Source: Sulfuricella sp.
GTDB lineage: Bacteria > Pseudomonadota > Gammaproteobacteria > Burkholderiales > Sulfuricellaceae
DNA: 64,000 bases
NCBI GenBank assembly: GCA_041651995.1
Contig: JBAZID010000004.1
Coordinates: 171,355 to 235,354 of the forward strand
Direction of reading: 5' to 3'
In this document: positions 1 through 7,556 of the stretch, piece after piece
How positions within the stretch are numbered: position 1 is the stretch's first letter
Layout of the letters: every line of letters starts with the position of its first letter
The notes under the pieces: generated by a model
Database searches by the model: none
The model's input: only the letters and a program-made list of their open reading frames with translations
What the model was told of the DNA's origin: nothing
Position numbers and translations under genes: made by a program

Positions 1-2717
1 CGGGCGTGGCGGAAGTGGCCAGCATCGGCGGCTTCGTCCAGCAGTACCAGGTGATCGTCGATCCGCGCAAATTGCAGGCCTATGGCGTGCACATCACCCA
101 GGTCAGCAAGGCCATCCGCGACTCCAACCGCGATGTCGGCGGGCGCGTAATCGAAATGGCCGAGGCGGAATTCATGGTGCGCGGCAAGGGCTACCTGCGC
201 GGCAAGAACGACATCGAAATGCTGGTCATCAAGAGCGAACGCGGCATCCCTGTCCTGCTGCGCGATGTGGCCCGGGTGGAACTGGGTCCGGACGAACGGC
301 GCGGGCTGTCCGAACTCAACGGCGAGGGAGAAGTGGTGTCTGGAATCGTGATGGCGCGCTATGGACAGAATGCGCTGGAGGTCATCCACAACATCAAGAA
401 CAAGATCGCCGAAGTGGCCAGCGGCCTGCCGGAAGGCGTGAAGATCGAAACGGTGTATGACCGCTCCGACCTGATCGAACGCGCCATCGCCAATCTCAAG
501 ACCACGCTGCTGGAGGAAAGCCTCATTGTCGCCCTGGTGTGCATGGTGTTCCTGCTGCACGTGCGCAGCGCGCTGGTCGCCATCGTCATGCTGCCGGTCG
601 GGGTGCTGATCGCCTTCATCGCCATGCGCCTGCTCGGCATGAACTCCAACATCATGAGTCTGGGCGGCATCGCCATCGCCATCGGCGCCATGGTGGACGC
701 GGCCATCGTGATGATCGAGAACGCGCACAAGCATCTTGAGCGGCTGGAAGGCAACCCCAACCCCTCCCGGCCTCCCCTTGTCAGGGGAGGAGTGGTAACA
801 CCCTCCCTTGACAAGGGGAGGGATGGGGAGGGGTTGGGGTTTGCCGTACGCACCCAAGCCATCATCGCCGCCTGCAAGGAAGTCGGCCCGGCGCTGTTTT
901 TCTCGCTCCTCATCATCACCGTCTCATTCCTGCCGGTCTTCACCCTGGAAGCGCAGGAAGGCCGCCTGTTCGCGCCGCTCGCCTGGACCAAGACCTTTGC
1001 CATGGCCGGCGCGGCTTTGCTGTCGGTGACCCTGGTGCCGGTGCTGATGCTGCTGTTCATCCGCGGCCGCATCCTGCCCGAAGCGAATAATCCGGTAAAC
1101 CGCCTGCTGATCTGGCTGTATCGCCCCGTCATTGCCTGGGTGATGCAGTGGAAAAAGCTGACCATCGCTTTGGCCATTGCCGCGCTGGGTATCAGCCTGT
1201 ATCCGGCTGCGAAGCTCGGCAGCGAGTTCATGCCCACGCTCAATGAAGGCACCCTGTTCTACATGCCGACCGGCCTGCCCGCCATGTCGGTCACCAAGGC
1301 CGCCGAAACCCTGCAAACCCAGAACAGGATCATCAAGGGCTTCCCCGAAGTCGCATCGGTCTATGGCAAAGCCGGGCGCGCCAACACCGCCACCGACCCT
1401 GCCCCGCTGGAAATGTTCGAAACCATCGTCAACCTCAAGCCTGAAAGCGAATGGCGGCCCGGCATGACCATCGACAAATTGATCGCGGAACTGGACGCGG
1501 CCCTGCAGATGCCCGGTATCTCCAATTCCTGGACCATGCCCATCAAAGCCCGCATCGACATGCTCTCGACCGGCATCCGCACCCCCATCGGGATCAAGGT
1601 GTTCGGCAAGAACCTGGCCGAGATGGAAAAGCTGGCCAAGGAAATCGAAAGCGTGGTCAAGACCGTGCCGGGCACCACCAGCGCCTACGCCGAACGCCTG
1701 ACGGGCGGGCTGTATCTCGACATCGAGCCGGAGCGCAGCCAACTTGCCCGCTATGGGCTGGCGGTGGGCGATTTGCAGGAAATCATCTCCTCCGCCCTGG
1801 GCGGAGAGACGGTCACCACCACCGTCGAGGGCCGGGAACGCTTCGGCGTCAGCGTGCGCTACCCGCGCGAGCTGCGCAGTACGCCGCAGCAGATCGCGAC
1901 GCAGATTCTGGTGCCGGTCAGCGCAGAAATGGGCGGCGCGCCCGCCATGATTCCCCTGGGCCAGCTCGCCACGGTGAAGATCGTGAACGGCGCCCCTTCC
2001 ATCCGCACCGAGAACGCCCTGCTTTCCGCCTATATCTACGTCGATATCCGCGAGCGCGACATTGGCAGCTATGTACGCGAGGCGCAGCAGGCGGTGCGCG
2101 ACAGGGTGAAATTCCCGCCCGGCTACTACGCGACCTGGAGCGGCCAGTTCGAATACATGCAGCGCGCCCAGGAAAAAATGAAAATCGTCATCCCGGTTAC
2201 GCTGGCCATCATCTTTACCCTGCTCTACCTGAATTTCCGGCGCCTGACCGAAACCCTGATCGTGATGCTGTCCGTGCCTTTCGCGCTGGTCGGTGGCGTG
2301 TGGCTGATGTGGGCGCTGAGCTACAACATTTCCGTGGCGGTGGCGATCGGCTTCATCGCCCTGGCCGGGGTGGCAGCCGAGACCGGGGTGGTCATGCTGA
2401 TCTATCTCGATCAGGCACTCAGCAGGTTCAAGGTTCAAAGAGAAGCCGAAGGCAAGCCGCTATCAGCAGCCGATCTCTATGCCGCGGTGATGGAAGGCGC
2501 GGTGGAACGGGTACGTCCCAAGATGATGACCGTGGTGGCCATCATGGCCGGCCTGCTGCCCATCATGTGGAGCAGCGGCACAGGCGCCGAGGTCATGAGC
2601 CGCATCGCCGCACCCATGGTGGGCGGCATGATCTCCTCGACAATTCTGACATTGATCGTCATTCCGGCCTTATATGCCCTGATCAAGGAATGGACACTTT
2701 TCGGAAGGAAAAAATGA
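1..2717 (+). CDS. cusA: CusA-type copper/silver efflux RND transporter (5' truncated by window)
   Basis: This is the inner-membrane proton-driven pump of a CusCBA-type system that moves Cu(I)/Ag(I) out through the periplasm. About 904 residues are visible and the frame is open to the window edge, so the N-terminus lies outside. The transmembrane-4 signature GAMVDAAIVMIENAHKH and the periplasmic stretch RIDMLSTGIRTPIGIKVFG are typical of the CusA (HME4) branch rather than CzcA. Methionines in the periplasmic domain (for example SWTMPIKARIDM) fit the methionine relay. Multiple hydrophobic segments follow the RND pattern. An 87-bp palindromic element (754-840) is inserted in frame in the cytoplasmic loop after the HKHLERLEG segment. 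The partner cusB/cusC genes would lie upstream of the window. The family call is firm; metal specificity is inferred. Confidence 0.93.
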   Translation, partial: GVAEVASIGGFVQQYQVIVDPRKLQAYGVHITQVSKAIRDSNRDVGGRVIEMAEAEFMVRGKGYLRGKNDIEMLVIKSERGIPVLLRDVARVELGPDERRGLSELNGEGEVVSGIVMARYGQNALEVIHNIKNKIAEVASGLPEGVKIETVYDRSDLIERAIANLKTTLLEESLIVALVCMVFLLHVRSALVAIVMLPVGVLIAFIAMRLLGMNSNIMSLGGIAIAIGAMVDAAIVMIENAHKHLERLEGNPNPSRPPLVRGGVVTPSLDKGRDGEGLGFAVRTQAIIAACKEVGPALFFSLLIITVSFLPVFTLEAQEGRLFAPLAWTKTFAMAGAALLSVTLVPVLMLLFIRGRILPEANNPVNRLLIWLYRPVIAWVMQWKKLTIALAIAALGISLYPAAKLGSEFMPTLNEGTLFYMPTGLPAMSVTKAAETLQTQNRIIKGFPEVASVYGKAGRANTATDPAPLEMFETIVNLKPESEWRPGMTIDKLIAELDAALQMPGISNSWTMPIKARIDMLSTGIRTPIGIKVFGKNLAEMEKLAKEIESVVKTVPGTTSAYAERLTGGLYLDIEPERSQLARYGLAVGDLQEIISSALGGETVTTTVEGRERFGVSVRYPRELRSTPQQIATQILVPVSAEMGGAPAMIPLGQLATVKIVNGAPSIRTENALLSAYIYVDIRERDIGSYVREAQQAVRDRVKFPPGYYATWSGQFEYMQRAQEKMKIVIPVTLAIIFTLLYLNFRRLTETLIVMLSVPFALVGGVWLMWALSYNISVAVAIGFIALAGVAAETGVVMLIYLDQALSRFKVQREAEGKPLSAADLYAAVMEGAVERVRPKMMTVVAIMAGLLPIMWSSGTGAEVMSRIAAPMVGGMISSTILTLIVIPALYALIKEWTLFGRKK
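754..840. repeat. Palindromic GC-rich element inserted in frame in cusA
   Basis: An 87-bp block (exactly 29 codons) is bounded by inverted arms: 754-768 (accccaacccctccc) pairs with 826-840. Inside are two more hairpins, cctcccc/ggggagg (771-790) and ccctccctt/aaggggaggg (801-822). The encoded residues are rich in Pro, Gly and Arg and have no counterpart in ordinary CusA loops. It resembles a REP/MITE-like intergenic element that landed inside a gene without breaking the frame. Confidence 0.75.
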
Positions 2718-2824
2718 TGCGCAGAAAAATCTTCATGGCCCTGCTGGGCGCGGCATTGCCGGCGTACTATCGCGTCCTGGGTAAAGGCATGAACCAAGCC
2801 ATCTGCCCGGAATTTCTGCAATAA
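2714..2824 (+). CDS. Possible small protein translationally coupled to cusA
   Basis: A 36-codon ORF starts at the ATG that overlaps the cusA stop (ATGATG, TGA within) and is preceded by GGAAGG as a plausible ribosome binding site. The product begins MMRRKIFMALLGAALP, a short basic-plus-hydrophobic stretch that could be a membrane anchor or signal, and continues with a Cys-containing tail. I do not recognise a family. It could equally be the degraded remnant of a longer gene. Only the coupling to cusA and the start context support it. Confidence 0.3.
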   Translation: MMRRKIFMALLGAALPAYYRVLGKGMNQAICPEFLQ

Positions 2825-2924
2825 TTGGCCTGATCCTAAAGTAATCTGGAATAATGACGCTTAACCAGTGAATTGTCCGCGCAACGGAAAAACCGCACAC
2901 CACTTTAGTTTTACGGAGATAAAC

Positions 2925-3281
2925 ATGAAACTGCGTGCTTCTATCGCCCTACTTGCCATTTGCAGCGGCACACTCACAACCTCGCTTGTAGCTCACGCCA
3001 CCCCTTCCCTGCCTCCGCTGACCAACGTACAGCCCCAGGCTTTTGCAAAGATGGGCTGGGAATCACAGAAAATCTACGTGGCAGGCATCCTGGATGGCCT
3101 GACCTTTCTCTCCTACGGGCGCAACATGCCCGACCATGATGCAGTGGTCAAATGCGCGAAAAGCCGCAATCTGGATGAATTGACCCATGGCGTCGTGGCC
3201 TGGCTAAAGGCGCACCCCGCCTTCAGCGAAAGCCTGGGTTCGGCAGTGGCGCAGACTGTCAGCCGCTCCTGCGAAATCTAG
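2925..3281 (+). CDS. Small exported protein, Rap1a/Tai-like
   Basis: The predicted product has 118 residues. The start at 2925 is chosen over the upstream in-frame start because ACGGAG sits just before it and it opens a clean signal peptide (MKLRASIALLAICSG through a VAHA cleavage site). The mature part has a YVAGILDGL-type helix, a central Cys (VVKCAK) and a C-terminal Cys (SRSCEI), the layout seen in Rap1a/Tai immunity-like and HdeA-like periplasmic proteins, which usually form one disulfide. No effector gene is adjacent, so an immunity role is not supported. The family assignment is tentative; periplasmic location is likely. Confidence 0.55.
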   Translation: MKLRASIALLAICSGTLTTSLVAHATPSLPPLTNVQPQAFAKMGWESQKIYVAGILDGLTFLSYGRNMPDHDAVVKCAKSRNLDELTHGVVAWLKAHPAFSESLGSAVAQTVSRSCEI

Positions 3282-3358
3282 AAGCACGGAATAATCACAA
3301 AAAGACGCCCAGCAGAAAAGTTGAGCACTGTGAGCTGGGCGGAGCGGAATTTCAATAT

Positions 3359-3383
3359 CAGGGGCGCAAATCTCGCGCCCCTG
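3359..3383. terminator. Hairpin between convergent genes
   Basis: A perfect 9-bp stem, CAGGGGCGC with GCGCCCCTG, and a 7-nt loop lie between the 3' ends of the 2925-3281 and 3433-4740 genes. No clear T tract follows on either strand, so it may be a weak or Rho-assisted bidirectional terminator. Confidence 0.4.
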
Positions 3384-3432
3384 AACTCGAACATTCTTGC
3401 CTTAATTCATACCTGACTAGCCCTGGCAAAAA

Positions 3433-4740
3433 TTATTTAGGTGCTGTCTCTTTATCTACCAGGAACACGCCGGCATGTGGCAGATTGTCCTTCACGATGT
3501 CATGTACACCACCGACTGAACCTGCCGTTTGACCGAAGAAAGTCCCCTGAACAGATCCGGACACCGCCGTAGTGTCTTTGGCAGTCACGAGGGTGGACTG
3601 GATATTGGCACCACTGATCGTTCCACTGGCTTCGAAGCCAACATAGCCGGAAAGATGCTGCGTGCCATCGCCAGCAGTATAGGTATAAGTGGAGCCATTC
3701 GCCCCGTTATTCCAACTGCCGCTCCACTTGGCCTGACCAAAGTCTACCGTCATGGTGACAGGCGACTGGTATCCACTCAGGTCCATACTGTTACCTGAGT
3801 AGGTTGCAATTACATTGCCAACGCGTTGCGAATCCAAATAAGCCTGAGGCGTAGTAATGCCAGCCACATAGTAACCGTAAACCGCGGATTCGCTACCGTC
3901 GCCACCATAGCCATCACCGTTGCCGCCGGACATATAGTTGCGCACTTCACGCCCGAACCAGCCAACCGCCACTTCGTTATTACTGGTTGGGAGGTACCAC
4001 CACCAGTAATAGTAATCATGCGGAACCCCATAGGCCCATGCTTGCTCATAGCTGCTTTCTGAACTGGTAGAGCGACTTGCATAAAAAGTATGCAGCCCTT
4101 CATCGGTGCTACTGTTCGACCACCATTTGCCGTCAAATTGGGCAGGCATCAAGCCCGACTCACCAAACAGGGGCGTCAAGCCACTAAGAGAAGCGATCCG
4201 CCATGCGGCCGTACCCGGCCCAGTACCACTACCCGCAGTGATCGAAGGATCATCCGGGTTCAGTGCAAAAGCAATCCTTGCGGGATGTGGACGGGTAGAA
4301 GTGTATTCATAATTGCTCTCCTCATTCCGCCCCTCGCCACCTTCCTGATTGTTATTGCTCCAGGTGCTAGATTGGTTTTGGAATACTGCATAACCGCACC
4401 ACTCGCCGGATTTGCAGAAATCATCCACTGGAACTGGCACTGGAATTGGAATTGGCGTTGGATCTGCCTCATCCTTTAGGTCTGTCTTCGGCAATGACCG
4501 ATACAACTCAGCCACCTGGGGCAGGAACACGACCGATGGTCCACCTGCTGCCGGTTGCACAAATTCCGACCATGGCCCCCATTGCTGGGCCGAATCTTCG
4601 GCCAGACTCACGCTGCCGTATGACATTACTTGATTCCACTGGCTTTCGTGGTATTCCCATTTTGATTTAGCAGATACAGACAGGGGAACAACCAACAGAG
4701 CTGCAATACTGGCTGCGATAATTGTTTTACGCGTTTTCAT
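3433..4740 (-). CDS. Secreted beta-barrel-domain protein, candidate Slam substrate (TbpB/hemophilin-like)
   Basis: The 435-residue product has a Sec signal peptide (KTIIAASIAALLVVPLSVSA) without a lipobox cysteine, so it should be released as a soluble protein rather than a lipoprotein. A proline-rich linker (PIPIPVPVPV) follows at about residue 95-105. The last ~110 residues repeat Gly-rich strands and include GTFFGQTAGSVGGV, which resembles the eight-stranded barrel of TbpB-like and Slam-dependent surface proteins (pattern GxFxGxxAxxxGG). The start has a perfect GGAGGTGA ribosome binding site. The next gene on the same strand (5185-6477) is a Slam-type translocator, which supports the substrate call. 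Many Tyr/Trp/Ser residues occur in the middle. The ligand (haem, metal or other) is unknown. Confidence 0.6.
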   Translation of the reverse strand: MKTRKTIIAASIAALLVVPLSVSAKSKWEYHESQWNQVMSYGSVSLAEDSAQQWGPWSEFVQPAAGGPSVVFLPQVAELYRSLPKTDLKDEADPTPIPIPVPVPVDDFCKSGEWCGYAVFQNQSSTWSNNNQEGGEGRNEESNYEYTSTRPHPARIAFALNPDDPSITAGSGTGPGTAAWRIASLSGLTPLFGESGLMPAQFDGKWWSNSSTDEGLHTFYASRSTSSESSYEQAWAYGVPHDYYYWWWYLPTSNNEVAVGWFGREVRNYMSGGNGDGYGGDGSESAVYGYYVAGITTPQAYLDSQRVGNVIATYSGNSMDLSGYQSPVTMTVDFGQAKWSGSWNNGANGSTYTYTAGDGTQHLSGYVGFEASGTISGANIQSTLVTAKDTTAVSGSVQGTFFGQTAGSVGGVHDIVKDNLPHAGVFLVDKETAPK

Positions 4741-5127
4741 GATTCACCTCCGCTCAACAAATTACACATCAAGAATTACCAAGCCCTTGAATACTCTTTA
4801 AAATTATTTACCGGGCTTTGCTTAATACTGAGCATTAAACGTGCCTATCACACAAAAGCATAAATATCAAATAGTTATCGTGCGCGACCACACCTTTATT
4901 AAATTAATGTAAGATTTTCCGGCGCGCATTCCGGTCATTCGAACAAGCGGATTGCCCTCTCCATTTCGCAATTCAAGGTCCAAATAAACACGAATAACGC
5001 AGCATATTCATATGTTTGTCACAAACCAGGAACCAGCGCTACAAATGCTTATGCAATAATTAGTTAGCCACCCCAGGTGGAATTTTGTGACAAATTGTGT
5101 AAGAAATTTCGACAGATCAACAGGCAG
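4741..5127. promoter_or_regulatory. AT-rich leader region of the Slam-substrate gene
   Basis: This non-coding stretch is clearly more AT-rich than its surroundings and should hold the promoter of the minus-strand gene that starts at 4740. It contains an 11-bp sequence and its exact inverted copy: TTTGTCACAAA at 5015-5025 and TTTGTGACAAA at 5084-5094, 69 bp apart. They could be operator half-sites; the regulator is not identifiable. I see no ORF in it. Confidence 0.45.
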
Positions 5128-5157
5128 AAAAAAAGCGCCGTTTGCACGGCGCTTTTT
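5128..5157 (-). terminator. Rho-independent terminator after the Slam gene
   Basis: A GCGCCG/CGGCGC stem with a 6-nt loop is flanked by A and T runs on both sides, so it works in either direction. It lies just 3' of the minus-strand Slam gene and separates it from the substrate gene, implying that the two have separate promoters. Confidence 0.85.
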
Positions 5158-5184
5158 GTGGAATGACCCGAACGGGCCTTGCTT

Positions 5185-6477
5185 TTAGAACGCGCGGCTG
5201 AGGTTCACGCTGGTCATTTCGCGGTCGTAGTTGTAAATCGAGACATTCGAATTGTTGTGGGTTTCAATGTAACTGCCACTTAGCTTCCAGTTCTTCATGA
5301 GGCCTTCCTTGAAGTTGTGGCCAAAGCCCACTTCATAACGTTCTTCTGTTTCATCCCGCGCCACATTGTAGACCGGTTCCACACCGTTGAATTTCGCATC
5401 TTTCTGGCTATAACGCGCGTATACATTACCGTTATTCCAGGCCACGAAATTGCCGCCAACAAAGAACTCGGTACCATCATTGCTGAAGCGTGATACGTCT
5501 GCCTGCTCATCGAAGACACGCACACCGCCCTGCACGGCCACTTTCCCGCCCTTGAACATCTTGCCCACCGACAGGCCGGTCGCATAGTAATTGCTGTCAC
5601 GTCCCTGATCCACGCCACGCGTGAAATCCTTGTTCAATGCAATCGCATCCCAGGTGATTTCACCTTCCTTGATCTCCCAGGTGACACTTGGGTTGAGCGA
5701 TGAGTAGAGCGCAATTTCTTCGCCACCGAGCCAGATGTCGTCAAGCTGCAGGTTTATGTTGGCGCGCCATTTGTTCGGCACCAGCCAGCCCGGGCCCGTT
5801 GCCAGCGTCAGTGCGCTCAGGTTGTAGTCGGACTCTTTGAAATAGCCGCGGTGAAACAGGTTCAACTGGCTTTGCCAGATGAAGCGGGCGGCGGATTCAC
5901 CGATGCGCATCACCGTCGGCGAGTTGTAGCGATGCGACACGCCTGCCTGCAACACGGCCGCCGTATCGTCTTTTGGCCTGGATCCCGGTGCAAGCACCAA
6001 ACCGCCCGGCAAGACATCCGAGCTGGGGCCTGCATTCACGTTGGTATCGTACAGGAGGCCAAGAGAAACCGAAGGCGTCCAAACCTGACGCTGGGCGAGC
6101 ATCGCCTCTTCATCCTTTTTCACCTGGGCCATAAAGGCCAGAACCGCGATGCGCACATTTGGTGGCGTTTTTGGATCATCAAGGACGGTCTGCGCCTGCT
6201 GCTTGGCCGCTTCGAAATTCAGCGTACGGTAGTACGATACTGCCAGCTCAAGACGGGCACGGTGCAGGGCCGGCTGGTTGCTGAGCACAGTCTGAAGTGC
6301 TTCAATCGAGGTGAACAGGTTTCCCTGCTCGCGCTGATACACGCCTTCCTTGAACAGCTTCTCCACGTCCACGCTGTCGGCATCGGTGTCGGCGGCAAAG
6401 GCGGATATACCTGTCATGCACAAGGCAACTGCGCTTGCCATCATGGTCCGCTTGAAATAAAGCTGCTTCTTACTCAT
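5185..6477 (-). CDS. Slam-type outer-membrane translocator (surface lipoprotein assembly modifier, DUF560; type XI secretion)
   Basis: The 430-residue protein has a signal peptide ending ISAFAA, an N-terminal tetratricopeptide region (about residues 35-130, with FKEGVYQREQGNLFTSIEAL and following helices) and a C-terminal region of alternating amphipathic strands ending in a terminal Phe (VNLSRAF), typical of an outer-membrane barrel. The TPR-plus-barrel order and the first barrel strand SLGLLYDTNVNAGPSS match Slam proteins, which move surface lipoproteins or soluble haemophores across the outer membrane. The start at 6477 is preferred over the upstream one because AGGAG lies at the right distance. 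The neighbouring 3433-4740 gene is the likely cargo. Family call good; cargo inferred. Confidence 0.8.
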   Translation of the reverse strand: MSKKQLYFKRTMMASAVALCMTGISAFAADTDADSVDVEKLFKEGVYQREQGNLFTSIEALQTVLSNQPALHRARLELAVSYYRTLNFEAAKQQAQTVLDDPKTPPNVRIAVLAFMAQVKKDEEAMLAQRQVWTPSVSLGLLYDTNVNAGPSSDVLPGGLVLAPGSRPKDDTAAVLQAGVSHRYNSPTVMRIGESAARFIWQSQLNLFHRGYFKESDYNLSALTLATGPGWLVPNKWRANINLQLDDIWLGGEEIALYSSLNPSVTWEIKEGEITWDAIALNKDFTRGVDQGRDSNYYATGLSVGKMFKGGKVAVQGGVRVFDEQADVSRFSNDGTEFFVGGNFVAWNNGNVYARYSQKDAKFNGVEPVYNVARDETEERYEVGFGHNFKEGLMKNWKLSGSYIETHNNSNVSIYNYDREMTSVNLSRAF

Positions 6478-6740
6478 TATTTTCTCCTCTTCTGATCTCA
6501 AAAAAACCATTACTATATAAAAACTCAATAGATGCGGAAGAGTATGCCATGCATACGTTCTGGCTGTAAACCGGGTAAAGCTATATTTTGCTTAGCATTT
6601 TTGCCGTTGGGGTGTAATATTTTTCGACATCATTTTTCATGAATTCGGCAAAAATACAGTTGGTTCGTATCCTCGAAAGCATGTAGAACGCACATGACTG
6701 GTGAATGGCCTTTGCTACGAGAACTGAGACCCTTGCGCTC

Positions 6741-7382
6741 ATGACAAGACATTTCCCGATTTTCGGTTGCTTGCTGGCTTCTTGCCTTTGGATACTGTCG
6801 CCTTTGGAGGGGCTGGCGGCCGGCTCCAGTATTCCGCTGTTTGGCCACCAGGAACAGCAAAACTCCGGTTTTGAAATTTTCCCCTTGTGGACGGCCGTAT
6901 TACAGCGCAATGAGCGCGAAAGCCCCCAGGAAAAAAAGTGCCCGGATGCTGCGTGCCCGACGATAGACGACTGGAAACACTTCCTGAAATCCCTCACTGA
7001 CAAATCCTTTGCGGTGCGGGTTAATTCCATCAACGCATATGCCAACCGCCACCGCTATGTACTGGACATCGACAACTACGGTGTGCTTGATTACTGGGCC
7101 ACTGCCCGGCAGCTTCTCGTGCGCGACGGGGATTGTGAAGACTATGCCATTACCAAGTACACCTCGCTACGCCAAATCGGTGTCAACCCTGACCTGATGC
7201 GTGTGGTAGTGGTACAGGACACCAATCTGCGTATTGCGCATGCAGTGCTGGCACTCTATACAGCGAACGATATCCTGATTCTCGACAACCAGATTCCCGA
7301 AGTGACATCCCATCGCGCAATCACCCACTACGTACCGGTATACTCCATCAACGAACGTCACTGGTGGATGCATTTGCCTTAA
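6741..7382 (+). CDS. lapG: LapG-like periplasmic transglutaminase-fold cysteine protease
   Basis: The predicted 213-residue protein has a signal sequence and the bacterial transglutaminase-like cysteine proteinase (DUF920) fold. The catalytic triad is visible as Cys132 in DGDCEDYA, His167 in RIAHAVL and Asp182 in LDNQ. In Pseudomonas, LapG cuts the N-terminus of large adhesins to release biofilm and is held back by the c-di-GMP receptor LapD. The start at 6741 gives the best signal peptide, though an in-frame ATG at 6705 is possible. No lapD or giant adhesin gene lies in the window; the next gene is an HD-GYP-type membrane sensor, which keeps the c-di-GMP theme. The family is firm; substrate and partner are unknown. 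Confidence 0.85.
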   Translation: MTRHFPIFGCLLASCLWILSPLEGLAAGSSIPLFGHQEQQNSGFEIFPLWTAVLQRNERESPQEKKCPDAACPTIDDWKHFLKSLTDKSFAVRVNSINAYANRHRYVLDIDNYGVLDYWATARQLLVRDGDCEDYAITKYTSLRQIGVNPDLMRVVVVQDTNLRIAHAVLALYTANDILILDNQIPEVTSHRAITHYVPVYSINERHWWMHLP

Positions 7383-7556
7383 ACGGATCACTCAGACAAT
7401 TGCCAATGAGAAAGGGTAAGCCAGGATTCATCGGCAATCATAATCTGGATTCCGCGCCAGAGTGCTTGCCTGAGCCTGTATGTTTAACATCAGCACGCAC
7501 CGGCAATGAACACACATTGGCCTGCGGCAAAGATTCCCGCCCTGAAGGAACATGAC

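Noticed and set aside
924..2438. 504-codon minus-strand open frame opposite cusA
   Set aside because: It is rich in His, Gly, Asp and Arg as expected of the antisense of a GC-rich gene, shows no domain pattern and lies wholly inside an excellent RND transporter.
1451..2713. Long plus-strand frame inside cusA that continues into the small ORF after it
   Set aside because: The Arg/His/Gly-rich translation is a frame shadow; only the end from 2714 could be a small gene.
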